Shown piece by piece: positions 26,233-34,444 of a DNA stretch of 57,297 bases. How positions within the stretch are numbered: position 1 is the stretch's first letter; every line of letters begins with the position of its first letter. The stretch covers positions 1 through 57,297 of the forward strand of contig DATKVT010000021.1 in NCBI GenBank assembly GCA_035529935.1. The letters are read 5' to 3'. The stretch is from Williamwhitmania sp. GTDB lineage: Bacteria > Bacteroidota > Bacteroidia > Bacteroidales > Williamwhitmaniaceae. The position numbers and the translations under genes are program-made. The notes under the pieces were generated by a model. The model was not told the origin of the DNA. It searched no databases and worked only from the letters and a program-made list of their open reading frames with translations.

Positions 26233-26419
26233 TTGATTGTGTAGTTAAGTTTATTCAAAATGCGATAAGTAACATCTCTTTGCTTGTGCAGAATAGAATA
26301 TTGCAAGTTCTTCCTCTATTAAATTTAAAATTTAGAATCGTTGTTATATGGCAAATATTTGTTGATTCCATACGGGGAACTAGCATCAAATGTTGCCATG
26401 CTGCTCTACAATACTTTAT

Positions 26420-26442
26420 CCCTACCTCGTCGACAGGTAGGG
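26420..26442 (+). terminator. Hairpin in the 26,216-26,570 intergenic region, possible terminator after wbpL
   Basis: A perfect 8-bp stem (CCCTACCT / AGGTAGGG) with a CGTCGAC loop, followed by only TTTAAC. The 355-base gap around it has no convincing gene. A short open frame at 26,226-26,447 lacks family features. The stretch before the ligase gene holds TTTG and TATAATTG, but at a poor spacing for a promoter. Confidence 0.45.
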
Positions 26443-26570
26443 TTTAACAATGAAAAGCAACACAAGAGTTGTTTAGATTTTTCCACGGACTGCAGTGACT
26501 TGGAATATTCATGACTTTAAATTTTGTTCTCTCTTCGGTTCTATAATTGTTTTTAAAATTTAACCAATAA

Positions 26571-27839
26571 ATGCGTAAATTACTCTCTCTGGATTACTTC
26601 GCTTTTTATTTGGTCGTTTTCTCATTGCCGTTTGGGAAGAGTATTTTTGTTCCCATACTCTTTGGATGGCTTTGTGCTGTTTTCCTTAGTTATTTTATTA
26701 AGCGCGACTACTCTTTCAATTGGTTTAGAGGGCTCCTTATTCTACCTGTTATCTTCTATCTGTTGCAGCTTATCGGGTTGATCACTTCCAAGAATCTTAA
26801 TGGTGGCCTCTTCGATATGCAGCTGAAGTTGTCACTAATCTTGCTACCTATTCTTTACCCTACTATGAGAGAATCGTATAGGGATAACAAGCGAAACTTT
26901 TTACTTTCATTTGTTCTAGGTTGTGTTGCGGCTACTATTTACTATTTTGGATATGCTATCTATCGCTCATCTGAATTTGTTAATGGCATTTGGGTTTTTA
27001 ACCCGATACCAACGTCCGGTTGGAATAACTATTTTTTAAGTACGGAATTCTCTCATTTAATTCATCCATCCTACCTTGCCCTTTATCTATTGGTTGCGAT
27101 TTTAATAATAGGTTTTGCGCTGCGTCGATGGAGGAGAATCAGGTCTATTCTTAAAATTGCTGTAATCCTAGGTACTATAGTTTTGCTTTCTTCCTTAATT
27201 TTACTGCAAAGCAGGGCTGGTATACTTGGCTTTGGATTATTAGCACTTGTTTGGCTTTTTTACCTTGTCTTTGCAAAGCGAAGGTATATTTTGGGAGTTG
27301 GGGTCTTTCTTGCTCTAATGAGTCTTGCCATAATTGTATTTACAAAGTTTAATCGTCTTGCAAATACTGCTAAATCGCTTGAAAATACGGCTGATTTTGG
27401 GTTTAATCGTCAAAGCAAGGATGATGCTACTGCAATCCGTTTTTGGATATGGAAGTCAGATTTTTTATTGATAAAAGAACACCCAGTTTGGGGTGTTGGA
27501 ACCGGTGATGTAAGGGATATGTTGCAAAAACAGTATGAAAGGCAAGGCATGACCAATGCCGCTCAAGAACGTTTAAATGCTCATAACCAATATCTTGAAA
27601 CCTGGCTTGGGACTGGAATTTTTGGCCTTCTAGCGTTGCTTGCCATGCTGTTTGTTCCGTTGTGGGTGGGAGTTAAAAAAGGGGATTGGCTGGTTGTCGG
27701 TTTTTTGAGCTTATGCAGCGTGAGTTTCATGTTCGAAAGTATGCTCAACACCATTGCAGGTGTTGGTTTTTTTGCCATTTTTTATACCCTGTTGGTGTCC
27801 AACCTTGCTGTCAGGCATGAAAAGGCGTTAGCTAAATGA
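26571..27839 (+). CDS. O-antigen ligase/polymerase-like membrane protein (Wzy_C domain)
   Basis: A 422-residue protein with about 11-12 membrane segments. The ligase domain signatures are SRAGILGFGLLALVW, then HPVWGVGTGD and NAHNQYLETWLGTGIFG, where the family's His and Arg residues act in the periplasmic loop. WaaL-type enzymes join the finished chain to lipid A core. Since another Wzy-like protein is encoded at 15,904-17,142, I take this one as the ligase, but the roles could be swapped. Confidence 0.75.
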   Translation: MRKLLSLDYFAFYLVVFSLPFGKSIFVPILFGWLCAVFLSYFIKRDYSFNWFRGLLILPVIFYLLQLIGLITSKNLNGGLFDMQLKLSLILLPILYPTMRESYRDNKRNFLLSFVLGCVAATIYYFGYAIYRSSEFVNGIWVFNPIPTSGWNNYFLSTEFSHLIHPSYLALYLLVAILIIGFALRRWRRIRSILKIAVILGTIVLLSSLILLQSRAGILGFGLLALVWLFYLVFAKRRYILGVGVFLALMSLAIIVFTKFNRLANTAKSLENTADFGFNRQSKDDATAIRFWIWKSDFLLIKEHPVWGVGTGDVRDMLQKQYERQGMTNAAQERLNAHNQYLETWLGTGIFGLLALLAMLFVPLWVGVKKGDWLVVGFLSLCSVSFMFESMLNTIAGVGFFAIFYTLLVSNLAVRHEKALAK

Positions 27840-28042
27840 AGTTGTAGCAAAAAGGAACTTGCGCTAGATTAGATTGCACCTGTTTGAAAATCTGCGTAAC
27901 TTGCTCCTGTGTAAAGCGTAGGTTTTTCATCTCTTAAATTAAGTTTTGCAACCTTAAATTTAGAAAAAACTCACTTTACACACTTTTTGGGACAGTATCG
28001 TAATGCATTAAGAATAGAGGTAATTATCCGTACTATATAAAT

Positions 28043-28073
28043 AAAAATCCCGCCTATGGAGAGCGGGATTTTT
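28043..28073. terminator. Bidirectional terminator between the ligase and wzz genes
   Basis: An 11-bp stem (AAAAATCCCGC / GCGGGATTTTT) with a 9-base loop. T runs lie on both strands, so it can end the converging transcripts of the ligase (+) and wzz (-) genes. The ligase stop is about 200 bases away, and that gap shows no gene. Confidence 0.85.
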
Positions 28074-28090
28074 AGTAATATTATTTGTGG

Positions 28091-29080
28091 TTAACCTAAC
28101 ATGTTTTTGCGTAGGAAGGTGAATAGCGATTTTCGATGTTGCCAGTAAACTCCTGCAAAAAAGCCGAGTAGGGCAAACCCAAGCCCCCAATATTTCACAT
28201 ACTTTGTCCAAGGATTTACGGCACGCGTGAGCTGGGTAAAGTCCTGAATAACTGTAATTGGGTCAGGATTTAATGTCAATGTTTTTTGCAAATCCTGTTT
28301 TTGCGCAACAAGTCCAAGCATCTCCTTGTGAAACAGCTTTACGTCCTTTTCATTGAGAAATATAATTTGGCCACTTCCCGCCTTCTGTGTAAGCTGGTTA
28401 AAGTAGTAGTCTTTCTGGAGGCTGTCCAGCTTCTGTATCTCCTTATCGTAAGCCACAATCATGCTGGCTGTCTGCTCCTTGCGTATATCATTGTTTTCGG
28501 CAATATAGGGATTGCTAAAAATGTATTTTTCAATTCCATTGCGAACAGGGGCAAATACACCCTTATCGAACACCTTCACCATTACATAAAATATGCCAGG
28601 TACCCTTTTCGTTGTGGTATCTTTTGGGTTATAAAGATTATCGTAGTCCACGTAATCGGGAATGTTGTCGTGATTGATATCAATACCGTAGAAGGCCTGA
28701 ATCGATTTTATCTTCATTGCATGTTCAAGAGGAATGTTTAAGTTTTGGGCGGCTGCAGTGTAGTTAGCGGCAGTAAAGAGGTCGTTCAGCTGGTTAATGG
28801 CATTAATTACAATACCGTTGTTGGTTGAGTTGGCGGTTGCCGTCATTTGTGAGGAGTAAAACCTCGGTGTTGCATAAAACACAGCTATTCCCAAACCTAT
28901 TCCAATAATCATGAAGGATGCTATCCAAAATGCTTTGCTGAGAATAAGAAGAAAGAGTTTCAGCATCAGGTTTAATACCCACATAATGCTTTTGGTAAAT
29001 GCTTTCCCCATTCGGTTGAATAGCTCCAGAAGATCAATTTCGTCGTTTGAATTTGACCTTGGCGTAATCTGATTGTCCAT
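28091..29080 (-). CDS. wzz: Wzz-like chain-length determinant protein
   Basis: A 329-residue protein with the Wzz layout. After an N-terminal cytoplasmic part (NSNDEIDLLELFNRMGK) come one or two membrane segments, a large periplasmic region with coiled-coil character (KEIQKLDSLQKDY), and a final membrane segment (YWGLGFALLGFFAGVYW) with a short basic tail. It controls polymer length together with Wzy. An in-frame TTG at 29,101 gives seven more residues, but the -7 box at 29,099-29,106 makes the ATG at 29,080 the better start. Confidence 0.75.
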   Translation of the reverse strand: MDNQITPRSNSNDEIDLLELFNRMGKAFTKSIMWVLNLMLKLFLLILSKAFWIASFMIIGIGLGIAVFYATPRFYSSQMTATANSTNNGIVINAINQLNDLFTAANYTAAAQNLNIPLEHAMKIKSIQAFYGIDINHDNIPDYVDYDNLYNPKDTTTKRVPGIFYVMVKVFDKGVFAPVRNGIEKYIFSNPYIAENNDIRKEQTASMIVAYDKEIQKLDSLQKDYYFNQLTQKAGSGQIIFLNEKDVKLFHKEMLGLVAQKQDLQKTLTLNPDPITVIQDFTQLTRAVNPWTKYVKYWGLGFALLGFFAGVYWQHRKSLFTFLRKNMLG

Positions 29081-29098
29081 TGTTGTAGTAGTTTGTGG

Positions 29099-29106
29099 CA
29101 AAGATA
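29099..29106 (-). promoter_or_regulatory. -7 box upstream of wzz
   Basis: On the minus strand this reads TATCTTTG, a perfect TAnnTTTG. It implies a leader of only about 12-15 bases before the ATG at 29,080. No clear -33 element was found. Confidence 0.45.
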
Positions 29107-29172
29107 TAAAAATCTATGGTTTGGAATATCACCTAGGATTAACTTAAGTGGGGGGTAGTCAGCAATACCTTT

Positions 29173-31113
29173 TTAGTTCGGGCTTACACTATTCTCGGGT
29201 AGCTGCTTGTCCAGGTCACAAAAGATGGAGTTCTGGCTCTTGTACTCGGGTACAATCATTTTCATTCTTCCTACAACTGAAAATGGTTCAGTATCGTTCA
29301 ATATAAGGCGCCATAGCTCAGTAAGGTGCTCATTAATAACCGAGTATTGCATCTTTACTACAGCCGCTTTCATAATCTTCTGATGGTAGGTGGGAAGCGT
29401 ATTTTCACCGTTTGCCAGCAGCTCTTCGTAGAGCTTTTCTCCCGGGCGAAGACCGGTAAAGACAATTTCGATATCCTTGCCCTCCTCAAACCCCGCTAAA
29501 CGAATCATGTTCTTGGCGAGGTCCACAATTTTAACGCTCTTTCCCATGTCGAAAATAAAGATTTCGCCACCATGCCCCATTACGCTTGCCTCCAGCACCA
29601 GCTGGCACGCCTCCGGAATGGTCATAAAGAAGCGGGTAACTTTGGGGTGGGTTACGGTAATTGGGCCACCCTTTTCAATTTGCTGCTTGAACAGTGGAAT
29701 AACTGAACCATTGGAGCCAAGCACATTGCCAAATCGGGTTGTGATAAATTGGGTTCTTGACCGTCCATTTAACGATTGCGTATAAATTTCGGCAATTCGC
29801 TTGGTCGCTCCCATAATATTGGTGGGGTTTACAGCCTTATCGGTGGAGATCATGACGAACTTTTCGATATTGTATTTTACGGCAAGGTCGGCAAGTAATT
29901 TTGTGCCAAACACGTTGTTTTTTACAGCCTCCTTTGGGTTGTTTTCCATGAGGGGCACATGCTTGTAGGCTGCTGCATGGAAAACAATATCGATTTTTTT
30001 CTCGCTAAAGAGCTTGTCCATTCTTACTGCATCGGTAATATCGCCAACCACTACCTCAACCTGATCTTCCCTCGACTTATAATTAGCAATCATTTCCAGC
30101 TCGACATAGTAGATGGGTGTTTCTGCTTGGTCCAGCATGATGAGCTTGTTGGGGAAGAAGGAAAATACCTGACGGGCTATTTCGCTTCCGATGGAGCCGG
30201 CAGCTCCTGTAATAAGTATATTCTTGCCTTTCAGTGATTTGGCAATATTTTTTACACTTAATTTTATGGGGTCTCGCTCAAGTAGATCTTCGATTCTAAT
30301 CTCATGTAATCGAGGTGTACTTGATGCATTATTCATTAACTCTTTATAGTTTCTTAAATTTAAAATCTTAATGTTTGAATTAAGGCACTGCTCAACAAGA
30401 GTATTCTTGTCTTCAGGTGAGATCGAATTATCGGTTATGATAAGCTCTTTTACTGCATAGGATTCTTTGAGTTTATCCAACTCTGATAGATTAAAAATGC
30501 TAACACCCTCAATTCGCTGGCGAAAAATCATGGGTTTGTTATGGATGAACCCAATTACTTTTTTGGGAAATTCACTATCAGTTTCTATGGCAGTTTTTAT
30601 AGAAACGGCAAAGTGATCGTGACCAAAAATTACAACATTAAAGTCAGGGTTTTGACTTCCAGTTTTAATTCGATATATAAGAAACCGTGCAAGCATCCTA
30701 AACCCTGTGAGAAGATAGGCTACAACAAAAAAATCAATAATTAAAACTGAAAACGAAAGATATATGGTGTAGCCTAACAAGTATCGTATATAGGTTGCTA
30801 TGGTAAGGATAAGGGTTCCGGTGAAAATAGCAGCGAGCAATTTAATTATATCCCTGCTACTGGTGTAACGGATGTGGACCCTTGCAATTCCAAAAAAAAG
30901 AAATACGACACCTCTAATTAATAGATACAGCAGAAATATAACCGTAAAATTGGAAGAATCTTTTACTGGGACTACAAAATTATAGCGGAGGAAATATGCT
31001 ATTAAAATTGATACTAAACTTAAAAATATGTCAATATTGAAAACTACCCATGCCGGCAACAGTACGTCGGCAATTTTTTTAAAATATCTTTCTATATATG
31101 AAGTTGTTATCAT
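29173..31113 (-). CDS. wbpM: WbpM/PglF/CapD-type UDP-sugar 4,6-dehydratase, membrane-bound
   Basis: A 646-residue protein of normal family length. The first 150 or so residues form four membrane segments, a CoA-binding-like Rossmann domain follows (about 155-280), and the catalytic SDR domain starts at ITGAAGSIGSEIARQ. The active-site stretch TDKAVNPTNIMGATK has Met in place of the usual Tyr, as in WbpM and PglF. It dehydrates UDP-GlcNAc to UDP-4-keto-6-deoxy-GlcNAc, which the WbpV-type reductase (24,331-25,206) and WbpL would use. Confidence 0.92.
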   Translation of the reverse strand: MITTSYIERYFKKIADVLLPAWVVFNIDIFLSLVSILIAYFLRYNFVVPVKDSSNFTVIFLLYLLIRGVVFLFFGIARVHIRYTSSRDIIKLLAAIFTGTLILTIATYIRYLLGYTIYLSFSVLIIDFFVVAYLLTGFRMLARFLIYRIKTGSQNPDFNVVIFGHDHFAVSIKTAIETDSEFPKKVIGFIHNKPMIFRQRIEGVSIFNLSELDKLKESYAVKELIITDNSISPEDKNTLVEQCLNSNIKILNLRNYKELMNNASSTPRLHEIRIEDLLERDPIKLSVKNIAKSLKGKNILITGAAGSIGSEIARQVFSFFPNKLIMLDQAETPIYYVELEMIANYKSREDQVEVVVGDITDAVRMDKLFSEKKIDIVFHAAAYKHVPLMENNPKEAVKNNVFGTKLLADLAVKYNIEKFVMISTDKAVNPTNIMGATKRIAEIYTQSLNGRSRTQFITTRFGNVLGSNGSVIPLFKQQIEKGGPITVTHPKVTRFFMTIPEACQLVLEASVMGHGGEIFIFDMGKSVKIVDLAKNMIRLAGFEEGKDIEIVFTGLRPGEKLYEELLANGENTLPTYHQKIMKAAVVKMQYSVINEHLTELWRLILNDTEPFSVVGRMKMIVPEYKSQNSIFCDLDKQLPENSVSPN

Positions 31114-31139
31114 TCGAATGGCTAATTTTTAAAACGAAA

Positions 31140-31169
31140 CGAAATTAGTATTATAATATTGCAATGCAA
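31140..31169 (-). promoter_or_regulatory. Possible promoter of wbpM
   Basis: On the minus strand, TTG (31,167-31,169), 19 bases, then TAATTTCG (31,140-31,147), one mismatch from the consensus. The rest of the 31,114-31,424 gap holds only the terminator at 31,375 and a 15-base direct repeat. Confidence 0.35.
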
Positions 31170-31374
31170 GACAGACAGTGAAGTTTAACTGTAAGAACAT
31201 TTAGCTTAGTGCTTCTCGATTTCAACTTCATTCAAGTGTTGCTCCTCTAGCAAAAGTGTTTACTTCATTTTTTATTAATGGTTGCATAAGCAGGAACTCT
31301 TCCTGTCAAAATACAGTTCTGATCCCATATACCCTACTATATCATTAAAAAAAGGAATTATAATATTGCAACAA

Positions 31375-31410
31375 AATAATAGGGCTGCCTTTTAAAACAG
31401 CCTTATTATT
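31375..31410 (-). terminator. Terminator downstream of citF
   Basis: A 13-bp stem (AATAATAGGGCTG with CAGCCTTATTATT, one G-T wobble) and a 10-base loop. On the minus strand it is followed by TTTTG, so it ends the citrate lyase transcript. Confidence 0.75.
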
Positions 31411-31424
31411 TTTATAAAAGGTAA

Positions 31425-32981
31425 TTATTCGGCAATCTTCCTAACCACATCAATCACTGTGCCATCCACCCACTTTATGGCGGCAACGATGTCGTTTGTG
31501 AACTGCGGTTTTTCCGGAGTGCCACAAATTTGGTCGGCTTCGGCCTTCAGTTCTTGAATGGTCTTAATGGGGAGTTTGCTGCCCTTCATCTTTTCCAACA
31601 GGTCGGTGCGCTTTGGATTGATGGCAATGCCTCTTTCTGTAACAATTACGTCGATGAGTTCGCCAGGTCCGCAGAGCGTGGTTACCTCGTCAACAATTAC
31701 AGGGATTCGATCGCGGAATAGGGGCACAGGAATTATCACATTCTTTGCATGCAGGCAATTTTGCCAGCCACCGATTCCATGTAGCAAATAGCCATCGGAG
31801 TGGGTTACCACATTACCGTTAAAGTTCACATCAATTTCGGTAGCTCCAAGAATTACGATGTCGGTCATGCCGTTGTAGTTCCCTTTGCTGTGGTAGTTAT
31901 AGGCGTGCCAAACCGAAACGTCTAAGTGGTTGGCGTTCTCGCGGATCGATTTTACCGATTCTAGGTCGAATGATTGCGCGTCGAGTATGTAGTCCAGCAC
32001 TCCATCTTCCAGCATCTTAACCAGATACTGGGTGCTGCCACCAAAGCCAAAACGTGCCTTTTGCCCCTTGCGCTTCAGCATTTCGTGGAAGTATATGCCT
32101 ATGGCAAGAGAGGTTCCGCCGGCTCCAGCTTGAAAACTGCAACCATCGGTTAGAAGACCTGCCTCTTCACAGAACTTGGCGGTTAACTCTGCAATTAGAA
32201 GCCTATCGGGGCTTGAGGTTACCTGAGTTGTTCCTGAAACAATTTTTTCGGGAATACCAATCTTATCAACGGTAACAACGCAGTCCACATAGTTTCCAAG
32301 TATCTGCATGGGAGCGCATGGGAATTGCACGAGGTTGTCGGTTACTACAATAACCCGATCGGCAAATTGGGTATCAGCAAAGGCGTAACCCAGCAGCCCG
32401 CAAGCCGAGGGGCCATTCACGCCGTTGGCATTTCCAAATTGATCGGAGGTAGGGGCTGCCATAACGGCAATGTCGATATGTACCTCTCCATCCTGAATGG
32501 CCTGAACGCGTCCTCCGTGTGAGCGAAGCACCGCTGTGCCTTTCATCTTCCCCTTGCTGGTAAATCGGCCTAAGGGACCGTTCATACTGCCCTCAATGCG
32601 GTTGATTGTGCCATCTTCGAGATACTTAATCAGCGGATCGTGACAGGGAAAAGAGGCGGAGGGAAGCCACACAAGATCTTTTATACCCAGCTCGTGGGCG
32701 GCGTCAAAAATCATCTGACTTACGAGATCTCCGTCACGAAGGTGATGGTGGGTGGAGATGGTCATTCCATCCTTTAATCCGCACTTTATTAGGGCCTCCT
32801 TTAAGCTTGGAACAACCTTATTTCCGTCCTCCGGGTAATCCAATACGGTAGGAATCATAGGTGCATACATACGGCCGGTTGGACGATGCTTGCCATCGCC
32901 CTTAAATGGAATAGCAGGTTGGCCATTGATTTCGGTAGGAACCATTCTACCTGCTGCATTCTTAACTAGTTTAGCACTCAT
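31425..32981 (-). CDS. citF: Citrate lyase alpha subunit (citrate:acetyl-ACP transferase)
   Basis: A 518-residue CitF of normal length. It swaps acetyl for citrate on the lyase acyl carrier protein. Recognisable stretches are the N-terminal GRMVPTEINGQPAIPFKG, ISTHHHLRDGD, FQAGAGGTSLAIG and the C-terminal RGIAINPKRTDLLEKM. The start overlaps the end of the fused citD-citE gene by 11 bases. Together they cleave citrate to acetate and oxaloacetate in the cytoplasm. The activation genes citC, citX and citG are not in the window. Confidence 0.93.
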   Translation of the reverse strand: MSAKLVKNAAGRMVPTEINGQPAIPFKGDGKHRPTGRMYAPMIPTVLDYPEDGNKVVPSLKEALIKCGLKDGMTISTHHHLRDGDLVSQMIFDAAHELGIKDLVWLPSASFPCHDPLIKYLEDGTINRIEGSMNGPLGRFTSKGKMKGTAVLRSHGGRVQAIQDGEVHIDIAVMAAPTSDQFGNANGVNGPSACGLLGYAFADTQFADRVIVVTDNLVQFPCAPMQILGNYVDCVVTVDKIGIPEKIVSGTTQVTSSPDRLLIAELTAKFCEEAGLLTDGCSFQAGAGGTSLAIGIYFHEMLKRKGQKARFGFGGSTQYLVKMLEDGVLDYILDAQSFDLESVKSIRENANHLDVSVWHAYNYHSKGNYNGMTDIVILGATEIDVNFNGNVVTHSDGYLLHGIGGWQNCLHAKNVIIPVPLFRDRIPVIVDEVTTLCGPGELIDVIVTERGIAINPKRTDLLEKMKGSKLPIKTIQELKAEADQICGTPEKPQFTNDIVAAIKWVDGTVIDVVRKIAE

Positions 32982-34194
32982 GGTATTGCTCCCTCCAATT
33001 TTGTGATAGTAGACCTAGACTAATCGCTAGGCTTATTGTCTTTTCTGCGCGTTTAACAACAGGTGGATCAACCATTTTTGAACCAATGGATACAACGCCA
33101 AGCCCCTGCTCAGTTGCAATAATAAAGGCATCCACAATTTTCTTCGCTTTTTCGATTTCCTCACTGTCTGGAGCAAATCCCTCGTGTATAACCGTAATTT
33201 GGCGTGGATGAATGCAACCCATACCTTCAAAACCAAGTCCTTTTGATACCCTAACATTTTCCCTTAAAGCAGCCATGTCGGCAACATCGGAGAACACCGA
33301 ATCAATGGGCTGTATTCCTGCTGCTTTGCAAGCATTTACAACCCTTGTTCTTGCATAAAATGATTCATCTCCCTCGTTGGTGCGACGAGCACCTAGATCC
33401 GCTGTATAATCTTCCAATCCTACAGCCAGTGCAACAATATTCTGGCTGGAAGTGGCAATTTCAAATGCTTTTTCAACCCCCATAGCGCTTTCAATGATCG
33501 GCATTAGGAAGATGGGGTGATCGATGTTATGTTTCTGTTTTATGCTCTTGATCTCTTCCTCAAGGGTGATAATCTGTTCAGCACTTTCACACTTCGGCAC
33601 GAGGATCAGGTGAACATTATGGGGAATAATGTATTTTAAATCTTCCAATCCTTTTGGAAACTGGTTGATACGAACCATGCGCTCAGCACCATAAAAATTT
33701 AGGCTGCGCAGCGCATTACGGACGATGAATCGGGCCTCGAATTTCTTGGCCACCGCAACGGAATCTTCCAAGTCGAGTATTATTCCATTTGGTCGATGCA
33801 ACCCGGCATTAAGCATCATGGCGGGCTTGTTACCGGGTAGGTAAAGTCGCGAAAATCGGAACTTGTCCTTGCTGCTGGTGTAACGATTCTCCTCAATGAA
33901 ATCGGGAAGAAGCTCTTTGTCAGTGTCCACCACTTGCTTTACGGCGGCCTCAATGCGAGCCATTATGGTCCAAGGCAATGCACCCTTATCTTCGATGGTT
34001 AGGACAGCATTTTTTATCCCAAAAAAATCGAGCGATTGACGGCAGAGTTGCTCATTGGCTCGGCCATACATCACCTTAACTTTGCTCTTCATGTTGATGA
34101 CGATTCCACCTGAATCGGTCAACTCAATTGTAACGAGGCAATCGGAGCGTTCCTTGTCCCCATTAATACCAGCGGAGGCAATTTTGTTGTTCAT
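32971..34194 (-). CDS. citE: Fused citrate lyase acyl carrier protein and beta subunit (CitD-CitE)
   Basis: A 407-residue protein made of two normally separate subunits. Residues 1 to about 95 match CitD (NMKSKVKVMYG..., then IEDKGALPWTIMARIEAA, the CitD C-terminal motif). Residues from about 112 are CitE of the HpcH/HpaI aldolase fold (FSRLYLPGNKPAMM, LDLEDSV, VPKCESAEQI, GLEDYTADLG). CitE splits citryl-ACP into acetyl-ACP and oxaloacetate. The carrier-site serine lies in KERSDC; from memory of E. coli CitD (ESGD), it is offset by one residue. Whether it still carries the prosthetic group is open. Confidence 0.88.
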   Translation of the reverse strand: MNNKIASAGINGDKERSDCLVTIELTDSGGIVINMKSKVKVMYGRANEQLCRQSLDFFGIKNAVLTIEDKGALPWTIMARIEAAVKQVVDTDKELLPDFIEENRYTSSKDKFRFSRLYLPGNKPAMMLNAGLHRPNGIILDLEDSVAVAKKFEARFIVRNALRSLNFYGAERMVRINQFPKGLEDLKYIIPHNVHLILVPKCESAEQIITLEEEIKSIKQKHNIDHPIFLMPIIESAMGVEKAFEIATSSQNIVALAVGLEDYTADLGARRTNEGDESFYARTRVVNACKAAGIQPIDSVFSDVADMAALRENVRVSKGLGFEGMGCIHPRQITVIHEGFAPDSEEIEKAKKIVDAFIIATEQGLGVVSIGSKMVDPPVVKRAEKTISLAISLGLLSQNWREQYHEC

Positions 34195-34244
34195 AGGAAT
34201 GATAGTTTAGAAGCTTATGGTTTTTGGGCAAAGGGATGCCTCTA

Positions 34245-34252
34245 CAAACCTA
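34245..34252 (-). promoter_or_regulatory. Possible -7 box of the citrate lyase operon
   Basis: On the minus strand this reads TAGGTTTG, a perfect TAnnTTTG, 50 bases before the citD-citE start. No well-spaced -33 element was found. The remaining 34,253-34,394 bases show nothing clear. Confidence 0.4.
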
Positions 34253-34394
34253 ATGATTTTTACAAAATAGTGACCTATTCTTACAATATTTCCAACGTAA
34301 TTTAACTTTTTAGCTGGAAATTATAACCATAAAGTCGTTGAAGTGAGCTGGATTCGAGTTTGATAACGAGCAGAAATGGGTCTTGTTTTAGGAA

Positions 34395-34426
34395 TAAAAA
34401 AGAGGGGCTACAATGAGCAGCCCCTC
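34395..34426 (-). terminator. Terminator of the methylmalonyl-CoA decarboxylase operon
   Basis: A perfect 8-bp stem (GAGGGGCT / AGCCCCTC) with a 9-base loop, followed on the minus strand by TTTTTTATT. It separates the decarboxylase operon from the citrate lyase genes, so these are two transcription units. Confidence 0.85.
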
Positions 34427-34444
34427 CAACTATTTTAGAATTAA

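Noticed and set aside
26226-26447. Open frame of 73 codons after wbpL
   Set aside because: It begins in the heptamer array, has no recognisable motif, and runs through a hairpin; probably not a gene.
28286-28741. 151-codon open frame antisense to wzz
   Set aside because: It has a shadow-like composition and no family signature, and it lies inside a gene with a matching promoter.
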